Shown here in pieces: positions 17,457 through 26,541 of a stretch of 64,000 bases of DNA. The notes below the pieces were generated by a model. The model did no database searches, was not told where the DNA came from, and saw only the letters and a program-made list of their open reading frames with translations. The first letter of the stretch is position 1. Each line of letters opens with the position of its first letter. This DNA comes from Phycisphaerae bacterium (GTDB taxonomy: Bacteria; Planctomycetota; Phycisphaerae; Sedimentisphaerales; Sedimentisphaeraceae). The stretch spans positions 1-64,000 of the forward strand of contig JALWYQ010000043.1 of assembly GCA_027078365.1 (NCBI GenBank), written 5' to 3'. Made by a program: the position numbers and the translations under genes.

Positions 17457-18110
17457 CTATCCCCAAGGACATGATATTAAAAGCAGGCTACCTTTAATTT
17501 TCTGCAAACGATTCAACACTCGTCCAGAGCTTTCTAGACCATCGCATTTCTTAGCCTGTAACTTTTTATACTCAAGATTTGAATCTACCATTCTTGCGAA
17601 TTCTTCTGGGTTGAGTTTGATATATTGTTGTATAAGGCGAATAACCTCCCATCCAGAGTAAGTGGTTAGTTCAACCATTAATTGGGCCTCTACCTTCGAT
17701 TGCATAGAAAGATATGCGGTAGAAACTCTAATAAGTTTTCCCTCGGGATTAATCCACTCCTCACGCCGATATGTCAAAGTCGTATCTTTGCGTTTATCTT
17801 CTTGCCAAGATAAGTTTTTATCTGTATTGGCAGATAAAAGACTTCTTTCAAGTTTAACAAAACCATTCTTCTGTAACTGTTTTTCTAAAAGTGCAATTGT
17901 TTTTTCTGCAGGATACGACTCATTTACCATATAAACTAGAGAAGTATTATCTGGACTACAAGATATGTCAAAAGCTCCGTCAAGGGGCTCTAGATAATCT
18001 GGAAGGTTCGCAACAGCAGTATCGCCAGAATTAATTTCTGCCTTTTTACAACCTGAAAGATTGGTTACAAGCAACATAAAAATAATCAATAGTCTTAAAA
18101 TCATTGTCAT
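17457..18110 (-). CDS. Putative lipoprotein, hypothetical
   Basis: A 217-residue protein with a lipoprotein signal (RLLIIFMLLVTNLSGC, Cys 21) and a soluble domain without a recognised fold. Features are paired segments such as YPAEKTIALLEKQLQKNGF and YSGWEVIRLIQQYIKLNPEEF. The start codon lies 3 bases past the stop of the ankyrin gene, so the two are translationally coupled and probably function together at the membrane. The C-terminus has two late cysteines. I cannot assign a function. Confidence 0.68.
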   Translation of the reverse strand: MTMILRLLIIFMLLVTNLSGCKKAEINSGDTAVANLPDYLEPLDGAFDISCSPDNTSLVYMVNESYPAEKTIALLEKQLQKNGFVKLERSLLSANTDKNLSWQEDKRKDTTLTYRREEWINPEGKLIRVSTAYLSMQSKVEAQLMVELTTYSGWEVIRLIQQYIKLNPEEFARMVDSNLEYKKLQAKKCDGLESSGRVLNRLQKIKGSLLLISCPWG

Positions 18111-18113
18111 CCC

Positions 18114-18953
18114 CTATTGTTTAAACTCGCATGAAGAATTATTTGGATCTGGCAATTCATTTGGATCCGGCAATTCGTTAGAATTGGGCTGCTCAATAGA
18201 AGCTCTCTGCTTGCTAAATTCTAACACCTTAACAATTTTTTCCCTACCCTTCGCCTCTGCAAGATCTAACGGAGTCTTTCCTTTGTAGTCCTCAATCTCA
18301 ATAATCGCTCCATTATTTACCAAGACGCGCACAAGATCTATCTCGTTCATCCTAACCGCCAAATGTAAGGCAGTGCTACCTTCTTTATTTTTATGGTTTG
18401 GATTACTGCCATGCGAGAGCAGGAACTGAACTGACTTTGTCTTTTTGAATTTAACAGCAGCCTCTAATGGCGTCTCAATATCGGCGTCAACACCCTCAAT
18501 ATTAGCACCACGCTTCAGAAGCGATTCCATAACATCCGTGTTTCCTGCCATTGCAGCAAAATGCATCGCTGTAAAATTGCGATAAATTGTATAATCGCAA
18601 ATCGCATCTGCATCTTCACCAGAATCAAGTAGCAATTTAACCATATCATTATAGCCAAGCACAGCAGGCTCTAACAGCAGTGACTCTAATCTACATTGAA
18701 GAGAAGCTCCTTGGTCAATTAACAGTTTTGCAGTTTCTAAACGGTTATTAATTATTGCCTCCTCCAGAGGTGTTTGGCCGTGCTTATTCCTAGACTCAAT
18801 TAAGTCTGGTTGTTTCTTCAGCAATCGTTCAACTTGCCATGTAGGACCATATAGGACAGCATTATGAATTGTAATCTTCTGATAATAGACATAAAGAATG
18901 GATATGGTAGCTATTAAAAATATCAGCACCAAATACTTTTTGGCATTACGCAT
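18114..18953 (-). CDS. Membrane-anchored ankyrin-repeat protein
   Basis: A 279-residue protein with an N-terminal anchor (residues 7-25, YLVLIFLIATISILYVYYQ) and about six ankyrin repeats over residues 30-255: HGQTPLEEAIINNRLETAKLL, NDMVKLLLDSG, FTAMHFAAMAGNTDVMESLL, ETPLEAAVKFKKTKSVQFLL, STALHLAVRMNEIDLVRVLV, GKTPLDLAEAKG. The tail contains a short direct repeat (NELPDPNELPDPN). Ankyrin repeats bind proteins; the partner may be the coupled lipoprotein just downstream. It is preceded by promoter copy C. Confidence 0.85.
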   Translation of the reverse strand: MRNAKKYLVLIFLIATISILYVYYQKITIHNAVLYGPTWQVERLLKKQPDLIESRNKHGQTPLEEAIINNRLETAKLLIDQGASLQCRLESLLLEPAVLGYNDMVKLLLDSGEDADAICDYTIYRNFTAMHFAAMAGNTDVMESLLKRGANIEGVDADIETPLEAAVKFKKTKSVQFLLSHGSNPNHKNKEGSTALHLAVRMNEIDLVRVLVNNGAIIEIEDYKGKTPLDLAEAKGREKIVKVLEFSKQRASIEQPNSNELPDPNELPDPNNSSCEFKQ

Positions 18954-19041
18954 ACTTCAAAATCCTTTCCCATAAGCCATAGGACTAAAGAAACCAGACA
19001 ATCGGCTTAAGCGTTAATTGTGGACCTCGCTATTGTTAGTG

Positions 19042-19070
19042 ATATTAGCATACACTTCCAATATATTCAA
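19042..19070 (-). promoter_or_regulatory. Promoter copy C, shared sequence
   Basis: On the minus strand TTGAAT (19070-19065), a 17-base spacer ending in TGC, and TAATAT (19047-19042). The same elements precede the units starting at 13654 and 14431. It is placed to drive the ankyrin-lipoprotein pair. Confidence 0.55.
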
Positions 19071-19240
19071 AGTCTTTTAACTATGGATTAGAAAATAGCT
19101 TGTCTTATAAAAAATGCTGTTTTTATTCGCATCAAAAGTTAAACTATAGCCTTGAACTTCTGATTACAAAAGAAAGAACTAATACTGAATTTGAGTGGGC
19201 AAATAACCCCACTAAGATAGCACTATCTGGAGAATCTATT

Positions 19241-20329
19241 GTGAAAACAATAATGACTGTTTGTGGCCCTATTGAATCTAGCAAGATAGGTTTAACATCC
19301 ATGCATGAACACATCTTAGCCGATCTGAGTTTTTTTGCGAGTCCAATCACTGATGAGATTCAACGAAAGAGTCCTATCGACCTGCGCAGTCCAATAGAGA
19401 TGAAGAATTTGTGCTATCTGCGCAATGGTTGGCTTAGTTACTGCAACGATAATTGGGATCTTAGAGACCTAAATCTCATGACAAGAGAGGTTCAATATTT
19501 TAAAGACCAAGGCGGCGATACCATTCTAGAGGCAAGTGCACCGGGCATTCGCTATAACACTGAAAAGTTAAGAGAAATTTCAAAAACTACCAACGTAAAC
19601 ATAATCGCTAGCACAGGCCTCTATAGAGAAGAAACATGGCCCGACCATTTTGCCAACATGAGCGTAAAGGATATGCAAGCCCACTTTCTAGATGAAATTA
19701 AATGCGGAATTGATGGCACAGATGTTAAAGCCGGCCATATAAAAACGGCAATTGCCTGCGGCTCAGAAAACGAGTTTAACTTCCTAAAGGCTGCTGTATG
19801 GGCAGCTAATGAAACTGGACTTATGGTAACCGTTCATACAAGCTATGGAACTGCAATTGAAAAACGTAGAAGAATTTTACAAACTTGCCTGCAAGAAGGA
19901 ATGAAGCCAGAAAAGCTTTTGCTTTGCCATATTCACAACACTTTCTCCAATCAGAATATGCAATCTTTTCTACAAAACCAAGAATTGTTTCAGCTAGATT
20001 TGAGCTGGGCTAAAGAGGCGCTTGATAAGGGAGTAAATGTCTGTGTTGATTTATTTGGCTCTCCTTCAGACAACGACAGCTTCGATTCTTTCACTCGCGC
20101 AGACACCATCAAACTCATTGGTCTTGTCAGGCTGATTAATTCTGGCTACGAAGATCAGATTGTTATCGGCAATGATGTCTATCAAAAAATCATGACCAGA
20201 AGCTATGGAGGCCATGGCTACGCCAGAATAATCAACTATGTAATCCCAGCCCTGATTAACAGCGGAATAGACAAAAGTACAATCGATAAAATCACGACAC
20301 ACAACCCGATTCGATTACTGCAATATTGA
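19241..20329 (+). CDS. Phosphotriesterase-family metal-dependent hydrolase
   Basis: I choose GTG 19241 (GGAG 8 bases upstream) rather than a far-upstream ATG at 19100, whose extra 47 residues are not family-like; this gives 362 residues. The amidohydrolase metal site is visible: HEH (H22, H24), the bridging-Lys region VKAGHIKTAI, HTSYG, LLCHIHNT and a final IGNDVY aspartate. These are the binuclear-metal ligands of the PTE/lactonase group (PF02126). Members hydrolyse lactones or phosphotriesters; the natural substrate here is unknown and a lactone is more likely than an organophosphate. No signal peptide. It is a single gene convergent with the TIGR03790 gene. Confidence 0.85.
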   Translation: MKTIMTVCGPIESSKIGLTSMHEHILADLSFFASPITDEIQRKSPIDLRSPIEMKNLCYLRNGWLSYCNDNWDLRDLNLMTREVQYFKDQGGDTILEASAPGIRYNTEKLREISKTTNVNIIASTGLYREETWPDHFANMSVKDMQAHFLDEIKCGIDGTDVKAGHIKTAIACGSENEFNFLKAAVWAANETGLMVTVHTSYGTAIEKRRRILQTCLQEGMKPEKLLLCHIHNTFSNQNMQSFLQNQELFQLDLSWAKEALDKGVNVCVDLFGSPSDNDSFDSFTRADTIKLIGLVRLINSGYEDQIVIGNDVYQKIMTRSYGGHGYARIINYVIPALINSGIDKSTIDKITTHNPIRLLQY

Positions 20330-20370
20330 TTTTTTAAGCATGAAATCCTTAGGATGCAGAGCTCCTTTTA

Positions 20371-21921
20371 TCAATCACGTGGAAACGGTCTGTAGAGAGG
20401 GTCTGCTATTAGAAGCATTTGCCATGAATTGTAAGGGTTGCTTCGATAGTATGCCTCTACTATTTGTTTGCCGCTACAAAGACTTGAGAAGAAGGCATCT
20501 GGCATTGGGAATGCGCTTAGGTATGGCTCGCTTACCGCTCCTATTGTTGCAGTGATTCCTTTAGCTAGTAAGTTCGGCACCCACTCTCCACTCTCAGTGC
20601 TACGCAAATCAACCGCTTCCCAACTTGCAATGTGATAACCAACAGCACCGTCAACAAAACTAAATGAATCTATATATTTTTTAAGGCTATACCAGCCGCA
20701 GTAAATCCCAGCATCTGGGCAGCTGTTAGCAGGAAAGAGCTTTTCAGTATTCTCAACTTTAACTCTCCAGCCAAGCTTCTTGAAATGCTCAGCTGCGCGG
20801 AGTATTGAACTGTCATACTTTTCAAACTCACCCTTGCTCTTATTCCCACTGTATCCACGCGCATCAAAATAGGCGGTTGCAGAAAGCCCTTTTTTTTCGG
20901 CTCGCATAGCCTTATCGACTAACCCTTTAGCAATCACCGCCGTTGGCCCGTCAAGCCTTGAAACCATAATCGTCTTAACATCAAGCCAGAAAAGTCTATC
21001 CTTAAGCTCGTTTGGTTGCCAACGATAAAGCTCGTAGTCACCAAATTTAAGCATAGACAATTCACTATCAAGAGCCGCTAGAGTTTGTTTGCCAGAGAGC
21101 CTCTTCTCTTGCATCGTCAATAAATCCAGTGACTTTGCCTCACCAGCAACCGCTGCGATTGATTCGTAATAGTTGCTATCAAGTTTTTCGGATAATGAGA
21201 TTTTTTTCTCACTAGCTTGTTTGAGTTTTAGCTGATGACCCAAGACTTCTTTATAATCGCCGCTACCATCAACATCTAGAAGTTTTGGAATTATTCTAGT
21301 CCAGCTATAATAACCGTAGAACCTGCGGTACAATCTCGAATATGCTCTAGACTCACTTTTATTCACCGCAGTATTTGGCAAGCTAGAAATACGCTTCAAT
21401 TCTTTTTTCAGCTGCGCATCAGTCTTAGATAGCAGCTGCCCTGTCGTCTTAAATTTAGCAAGCTCCTTAGATGCACTGTTGCGTGGATTAATCCTGACAA
21501 GCTCAGCATAAATCGATTTAACTTTATTAAAGTATTCTAAACGACGAGATGCGAGCTTTCTCTTGAGCGATTGATCAATCTTGCCAGAATCTATGTTTTT
21601 GATGCGGTATGGAATACCGTATGTTGTAACTATGCATTTAATCTTGCCCTGCGCATCATGAGCTTTCAGATAGTTCATCACTGGCAACGCTACCTTTGCC
21701 TGATAGTTTTCTCTGGAAATATCATTTGCAAGCCTTGGGCCTAATTCAAGCGCAAGTAGATTTTCTTGTGGGATTTTCCTCGCATCGATATAGTGATGCG
21801 CAACCTCAAGCGACTCTGGGATATCAGAATTGGCCAAAACCAAAACCTCTGCAGGTTCAAGACCATAAACGAATGAGCTTATTGTTAGAATAAGTAAAAT
21901 AGTGCGAAATATTAGGGACAT
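20371..21921 (-). CDS. TIGR03790-family secreted protein
   Basis: A 516-residue protein from ATG 21921, preferred over an upstream ATG at 21978 because it opens with a signal peptide (SLIFRTILLILTISSFVYG) and has GGAAG just upstream. The N-terminal mature region matches the TIGR03790 pattern: PAEVLVLANSDIPESLEVAHHYIDARKIP, then CIVTTYGIPYRI, and the C-terminal GAVGYHIAS, WVPNLLAKGITATIGAVSEPYL and LLIADPLYRPF. The middle (residues 130-270) carries a charged insert. The family is widespread in planctomycetes, acidobacteria and verrucomicrobia and has no established function. Confidence 0.85.
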   Translation of the reverse strand: MSLIFRTILLILTISSFVYGLEPAEVLVLANSDIPESLEVAHHYIDARKIPQENLLALELGPRLANDISRENYQAKVALPVMNYLKAHDAQGKIKCIVTTYGIPYRIKNIDSGKIDQSLKRKLASRRLEYFNKVKSIYAELVRINPRNSASKELAKFKTTGQLLSKTDAQLKKELKRISSLPNTAVNKSESRAYSRLYRRFYGYYSWTRIIPKLLDVDGSGDYKEVLGHQLKLKQASEKKISLSEKLDSNYYESIAAVAGEAKSLDLLTMQEKRLSGKQTLAALDSELSMLKFGDYELYRWQPNELKDRLFWLDVKTIMVSRLDGPTAVIAKGLVDKAMRAEKKGLSATAYFDARGYSGNKSKGEFEKYDSSILRAAEHFKKLGWRVKVENTEKLFPANSCPDAGIYCGWYSLKKYIDSFSFVDGAVGYHIASWEAVDLRSTESGEWVPNLLAKGITATIGAVSEPYLSAFPMPDAFFSSLCSGKQIVEAYYRSNPYNSWQMLLIADPLYRPFPRD

Positions 21922-22294
21922 AATCTTCCAAAAACTTAAAACAATTAAAATAACGGTATTTGCTAACCAATGTATCAAATAAACGAGTGAAGTTAAAGCT
22001 TATAGAAAATAAACTTCCCCCTAAATTTTCAACCAACAAAGCGGCAAGCTCGCCTCAAAAGCCACCTTTTTTACAAAAAAACAGGAGTTTAAACAGAAAA
22101 TAGCGATTTTTTAGGATAAAATCGTTGTTTTTAAAACGAATTCATGTATATATGTTGCTCTGTCTTGGCTATGTGCGCAGACGCTTTTGGGAAGTTTTGC
22201 TCCTAATTGAGGGTCCCGTAGATAGCTATTTAATATTTTAGCGGCCTTTTTTAGTGGCTGCGTAAGCAAAACAATTGTAGGAGAAACACAAAAA
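21922..22294. other. Leader/promoter region of rpsD
   Basis: About 370 bases, A+T-rich on the left, with a candidate promoter at 22125-22152. The ~140-base stretch after it (22160-22294) is less A+T-rich and may be a structured leader; S4 genes are often self-regulated, but I could not define a specific fold. Nothing coding is seen. Confidence 0.35.
22125..22152 (+). promoter_or_regulatory. Candidate rpsD promoter
   Basis: TTGTTT (22125-22130), a 16-base spacer and TATATA (22147-22152) lie about 140 bases upstream of rpsD. The match is moderate. Confidence 0.35.
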
Positions 22295-22909
22295 ATGGGT
22301 AATTATTGTGGTCCAAAAGTAAGACTGACACGTGCCGTAGGTGCTCCAATCGCTGAGACACCAAAACACGTAAACGTAAAGAATCAAAACCGTCCAGGTC
22401 AGCATGGCTATCGTAGAGGTAGAGTAACTCTTTACGGTACTCAACTCAAAGAAAAGAAAAAAGTTGCTTGCTACTACAACATTCAAAACAAGCAATTCCG
22501 TAGCTATATGAAGCTTGCTGAAAAATCAAGACTCTCAACAGACAGGGCTCTTCAGATTCTTCTTGAAACTAGACTAGACAACGTTATACGCCGTTTGCGC
22601 TGGGCAAGAACTATTTGGCAAGCACGTCAGATGGTATCACACGGTCACTTCCTTGTTAACGGTAAGAAAGTTGATCTTCCTTCTGTAAGGGTTAAAGTTG
22701 GCGATGTTATCGAAGTTAAAGATCGTAGCAAGAAGTTCATAACCGATACAATAGAGACTACTGCGGCAGTTGGATTTGCTGTTCCTGAGTGGATTTCTTC
22801 TGATGACGCCAAACTAAAGGCTACTATTGAACGTATGCCAGAACACGATGAAGTACGTCTTCCATTCGAAGTGGACTACACAAAAATCATCGAGTTCTTC
22901 ACTCGCTAG
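22295..22909 (+). CDS. rpsD: 30S ribosomal protein S4
   Basis: A 204-residue primary 16S rRNA-binding protein that nucleates 30S assembly. The N-terminal GPKVRLTRAVG, the PGQHGYRRGR region, and the S4 RNA-binding domain (ETRLDNVIRRLRWARTIWQARQMVSHGHFLVNGKKVDLPS) are all clear. The zinc-ligand cysteines of some S4 proteins are absent apart from C5. It stands alone here rather than in the rpsM-rpsK-rpoA cluster. GGAG precedes the ATG by 11 bases, which is long. A strong terminator follows, so it is a single-gene unit. Confidence 0.97.
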   Translation: MGNYCGPKVRLTRAVGAPIAETPKHVNVKNQNRPGQHGYRRGRVTLYGTQLKEKKKVACYYNIQNKQFRSYMKLAEKSRLSTDRALQILLETRLDNVIRRLRWARTIWQARQMVSHGHFLVNGKKVDLPSVRVKVGDVIEVKDRSKKFITDTIETTAAVGFAVPEWISSDDAKLKATIERMPEHDEVRLPFEVDYTKIIEFFTR

Positions 22910-22933
22910 GCGAGCTAAGAAAACAAATAAAAA

Positions 22934-22963
22934 GGGCAGACCATTTTGGTCTGCCCTTTTTTT
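22934..22963 (+). terminator. Rho-independent terminator of rpsD
   Basis: A perfect 9-bp stem GGGCAGACC / GGTCTGCCC with an ATTTT loop, followed by seven T, 25 bases past the rpsD stop. Confidence 0.95.
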
Positions 22964-23085
22964 ATACCCAGCAATAGTTTCCAACTTGGAATCGCTCCAA
23001 CGAAACGCATCACTACCCTTGAATATTCTCTACACACTCCTGATTAGTTAGTTAACCTCAGGTAGCTACAATCATCTTTTAGTGC

Positions 23086-23517
23086 TTAATCACAACTGTC
23101 CTCTATTAATCTCATCTGAATTAAAGATAACACTACCGCTATTGCTCCAACGATAAAACAAAATGAGCTATCCCATAAAACAATCACCAAAGACACTTTC
23201 CACAACAGCCCACGAATCAGCAGGATTAAAGCAAGCAGGATATGAAAAAAGCCTACAAACAAAACCATCCGTAGCTTCTCAAGTGTGTTGTACAATAAAT
23301 AAACCAGAACACCCCCTACAAACCCTGAAAGCAATGAAGCCATCACAAACCAATATTTGAGGATAGGTGCAAGGGGCTTGCTTGGTATGTATTCTCGCAA
23401 TATTTCTTCGCTAAGATTCCAAGGAATAAACGCTACAATAATAGGCGTAAGCCACGCAACTGCCATTACCATCAATATGAGACGCAATGCGCGTATTGGA
23501 GTCATCTTTGTTTTCAT
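23086..23517 (-). CDS. Four-TM membrane protein, hypothetical
   Basis: A 143-residue protein with four hydrophobic segments: residues about 8-30, 55-78, 84-102 and 105-132. A charged loop (NLSEEILREYIPSKPLAP) lies between the first two. No motif points to a family, but the hydrophobic pattern, the ATG and the convergent position after the rpsD terminator make it a plausible gene. Function unknown. Confidence 0.6.
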   Translation of the reverse strand: MKTKMTPIRALRLILMVMAVAWLTPIIVAFIPWNLSEEILREYIPSKPLAPILKYWFVMASLLSGFVGGVLVYLLYNTLEKLRMVLFVGFFHILLALILLIRGLLWKVSLVIVLWDSSFCFIVGAIAVVLSLIQMRLIEDSCD

Positions 23518-23621
23518 TTTGCCCTCACGAAAGACATTAATATAGCGACCAACTTATAAACACGCTTTGGCTCGTATTTGTCAACATATTTTTCCTGTGG
23601 TTGCCATAAAAAACATTTTCA

Positions 23622-23649
23622 TTGACAAAACAGCTCTCGTTGCTAGACT
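23622..23649 (+). promoter_or_regulatory. Promoter of typA
   Basis: Consensus TTGACA (23622-23627), a 16-base spacer and TAGACT (23644-23649), about 100 bases upstream of the typA start codon. Confidence 0.7.
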
Positions 23650-23751
23650 CTCGGATTGCCCTTACCAAATCGAAACTAGTGGTATGTGCTAATTAAAATC
23701 TGAGCCTTTCTCTAGAGAAGAGGCCATTATTAACTTTATAATTGGTTTATT

Positions 23752-25611
23752 ATGTCAAGAAATTACCTAAGAAACGTAGCAATAATCGCCCATGTTGACC
23801 ATGGAAAGACAACATTGGTTGATCAACTCTTGTATCAGTCTGGAATGTTTAGAAACGCCGATCTAGACAAGTTAGCTGGAGGCCAACACAACCTCATAAT
23901 GGATTCAGACCCTCTTGAGAGAGAACGCGGAATTACAATTCTCTCAAAGAACTGTGCAATAGATTACACAAATGAAGACGGTCAAGAGTATAAAATAAAC
24001 ATTCTAGACACTCCAGGCCACGCCGATTTTGGCGGTGAGGTAGAACGTGTCCTTAAAATGGCAGACGGTGTCATCCTTGTCGTTGACGCATTTGAAGGGC
24101 CAATGCCACAAACACGTTTCGTTCTTGGCAAAGCACTTGAGAATCATCTAAAACCAATCTTAGTCGTAAACAAAGCAGATAGAGTTGATTCGCGTCCTGA
24201 TGATGTTGTCAATGAGGTCTTCGATCTTCTAGTACAGCTTAACGCCGATGACGATGCCCTTGATTTTCCGATTGTGTTTGCCTCTGCAAAACAGGGCTGG
24301 GCAAAAACTAGCATGGACGACGACAATGACAATATGAAGCCTGTATTCGATGCAATAATCGGTAAAGTTCCACCGCCAGAAGCAGACCCAGAAGCACCGC
24401 TACAAATGCTTGTAACAACTCTGGACTACTCTGAATATGTTGGCAAAATAGCCATTGGAAGAGTGTTTGCGGGTAAGGTCAGACAAGCACAAAAAGTAAC
24501 AGTAATAGACGACCAAGGAAATCACACCTTGCAAAAGGTTGTCAAGCTATACCAGTTTAAAGGACTCGGCAAGATAGATGCTGATGAGATTGAAGCTGGC
24601 GACATCTGCGCAATAGCAGGACTTGACCCCGTAGATATCGGAAACACAATTGCCTGTCCAGATGAACCTAGCAGGCTTCCAATTATAACCGTAGATGAGC
24701 CAACAATGACTATGACATTCTGTGTCAATAATGGCCCGCTAGCTGGTAAAGAAGGCAAGTATGTTACAAGTCGCCAGATTCACGATAGACTTATGAAAGA
24801 ACTTCAAGTCAACGTTGCCCTAAGGGTAGCCCCCGGCGCAAGTGGTGAAGAGTTTAAAGTAAGTGGACGTGGTCTTATGCATCTTGGCATCTTACTTGAG
24901 AATATGAGACGCGAAGGCTTTGAAATCTGCGTTGGAAAGCCAGAAGTTATCTATCGCAAGCTAGATGGTATCACTCAAGAACCAATCGAACTTTTAGCAA
25001 TAGATTGCCCTGCCGATTGCCAAAATGCGGTAATGAGCCTATTGGGAGACCGTAGAAGCGAAATGGTTAAGATGGATTCCAAACCAGGCGCTGATGATTT
25101 TGTTCATATGGAATTTATGATTCCCTCAAGAGGTCTATTTGGATTGCATGCTAGAATGTTAAACGCAACTCAAGGACGCGCAATTATGCACCATACATTT
25201 GAGAGATACGAGCCAATGCGCGGCGCAATCCCACAAAGGCTTGCCGGTGTTATGATTGCCACCGACCAAGGAACAGTAACTCCATATTCACTTGATTCGC
25301 TATTTGACAGAGGCATCTTCTTCGTCAAACCTGGAGACACCGTTTATGAAGGTCAGATTGTTGGCGAACATTGTAAAGATAAAGATATCCCTGTAAACGT
25401 TACAAGACAGAAACAGCTAACAAACATGCGCAGCTCTGGCAAAGACGAATCTGCTAAAGTTAGACCGGCGAGGATTTTTAGTCTAGAAGCGGCTCTAGAG
25501 TATATCCAAGAAGATGAACTCGTAGAAATCACTCCGAGCAATATTAGAATGCGTAAGAAGCTCCTAAAAGAAACTGATAGAAAAAGAGCTTCAAGGGCTG
25601 CAAAAAAATAG
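23752..25611 (+). CDS. typA: Ribosome-associated GTPase TypA/BipA
   Basis: A 619-residue translational GTPase of the EF-G group that acts on the 70S ribosome or during 50S assembly, mainly under stress and cold. G1 is AHVDHGKTT (residues 12-20), switch II region [15 protein letters not shown]4 NKADR and G5 SAKQG, followed by the beta-barrel domain, the EF-G-like domains and the TypA-specific C-terminal domain ([10 protein letters not shown]). Length and domain order are standard. It has its own promoter and terminator. Confidence 0.97.
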   Translation: MSRNYLRNVAIIAHVDHGKTTLVDQLLYQSGMFRNADLDKLAGGQHNLIMDSDPLERERGITILSKNCAIDYTNEDGQEYKINILDTPGHADFGGEVERVLKMADGVILVVDAFEGPMPQTRFVLGKALENHLKPILVVNKADRVDSRPDDVVNEVFDLLVQLNADDDALDFPIVFASAKQGWAKTSMDDDNDNMKPVFDAIIGKVPPPEADPEAPLQMLVTTLDYSEYVGKIAIGRVFAGKVRQAQKVTVIDDQGNHTLQKVVKLYQFKGLGKIDADEIEAGDICAIAGLDPVDIGNTIACPDEPSRLPIITVDEPTMTMTFCVNNGPLAGKEGKYVTSRQIHDRLMKELQVNVALRVAPGASGEEFKVSGRGLMHLGILLENMRREGFEICVGKPEVIYRKLDGITQEPIELLAIDCPADCQNAVMSLLGDRRSEMVKMDSKPGADDFVHMEFMIPSRGLFGLHARMLNATQGRAIMHHTFERYEPMRGAIPQRLAGVMIATDQGTVTPYSLDSLFDRGIFFVKPGDTVYEGQIVGEHCKDKDIPVNVTRQKQLTNMRSSGKDESAKVRPARIFSLEAALEYIQEDELVEITPSNIRMRKKLLKETDRKRASRAAKK

Positions 25612-25635
25612 TTCCACACAACTAAACTTATTAAG

Positions 25636-25674
25636 AAAAGGCTCTAAGCGTTAAATTCGCTTAGAGCCTTTTTA
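25636..25674 (+). terminator. Rho-independent terminator of typA
   Basis: A long stem AAAGGCTCTAAGCG / CGCTTAGAGCCTTT with a TTAAATT loop and a T-run, 25 bases past the stop. A-runs on the other side may let it also serve the convergent FNT genes. Confidence 0.93.
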
Positions 25675-25689
25675 ATTCCTATAGACTCT

Positions 25690-26541
25690 TTATATCTTAG
25701 ACGAGCTGCGCAGAATCTTTAGCTGTCTTATCCTATTGGGATGTATCAGAAGAATAAATACTCCTCCAATAATATTGCCGATTGTAACAGGAACTATATT
25801 GTGAAACATAACAGCCATCTCTGGAATGGCAACCCCAGCTGCTAGCAATCCCAAAGGAATTAAAAACATATTTGCAACGCAATGTTCAAAACCACAGGCA
25901 ACAAAAGTCATGATAGGAAAGATAATACATACTATCTTTGAGATTATATCCTTTGCCATTGTGGACATTATAATTGCCAAGATAACTAAAGCATTACAGA
26001 GGATACCTCTAATAACACACTCACCAAATGTTAGAGAAAGCTTATATTTAGAAACATTAATAGCCAGTTCGCCAAGTGCATTTAATTTACCAATAGAGCC
26101 AAGCAAGCCACCCTGCCAAATCAAGACTGCCGTTAGAATGGAACCAAGAAAATTTGCAATGTAAACAGTTGTCCAATTGCGTAAGAGCTTTCTAAAGGAG
26201 AATAAACCGGTAATTGTTCCAACAAGCATTATAACATTGCCAGTAAATAGCTCCGCACCAGCGATTAGAACCAGTATAAGACCAACCGAAAAAACTATTC
26301 CCCCAACAATCTTGCCAAGACCACTGCTAATTGCCACTAGATACAACTGCGCACCTAGACCAATATAAATCCCAGCCAAGATACCAAGCAACATAAGTTG
26401 CCATAGATGGGTGTTTGCCTTCTTTATACCTAGTACAGAGATTGCCTTTGAAAATTCTTTGTTGGATAGTTTGGGATCGTAACCTGAATTGGCAATCTCA
26501 TTGCTACTGTTAGAGCCAAGAGTATCTTTGCTGTTAGTCAT
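25690..26541 (-). CDS. Formate/nitrite transporter (FNT) family channel, copy 2
   Basis: A 283-residue pentameric channel subunit (PF01226) for small monovalent anions such as formate, nitrite or hydrosulfide. Six TM helices are visible. Hallmarks are AGIYIGLGAQL, GAELFTGN, the GECVIRGILCNALV segment, and CGFEHCVANMFLIPLG carrying the gating His. The start ATG overlaps the stop of the upstream paralogue by 4 bases (ATGA), so the two are translationally coupled and may form mixed pentamers. The two proteins are closely similar over the whole length, implying tandem duplication. The anion cannot be predicted from context. Confidence 0.92.
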   Translation of the reverse strand: MTNSKDTLGSNSSNEIANSGYDPKLSNKEFSKAISVLGIKKANTHLWQLMLLGILAGIYIGLGAQLYLVAISSGLGKIVGGIVFSVGLILVLIAGAELFTGNVIMLVGTITGLFSFRKLLRNWTTVYIANFLGSILTAVLIWQGGLLGSIGKLNALGELAINVSKYKLSLTFGECVIRGILCNALVILAIIMSTMAKDIISKIVCIIFPIMTFVACGFEHCVANMFLIPLGLLAAGVAIPEMAVMFHNIVPVTIGNIIGGVFILLIHPNRIRQLKILRSSSKI

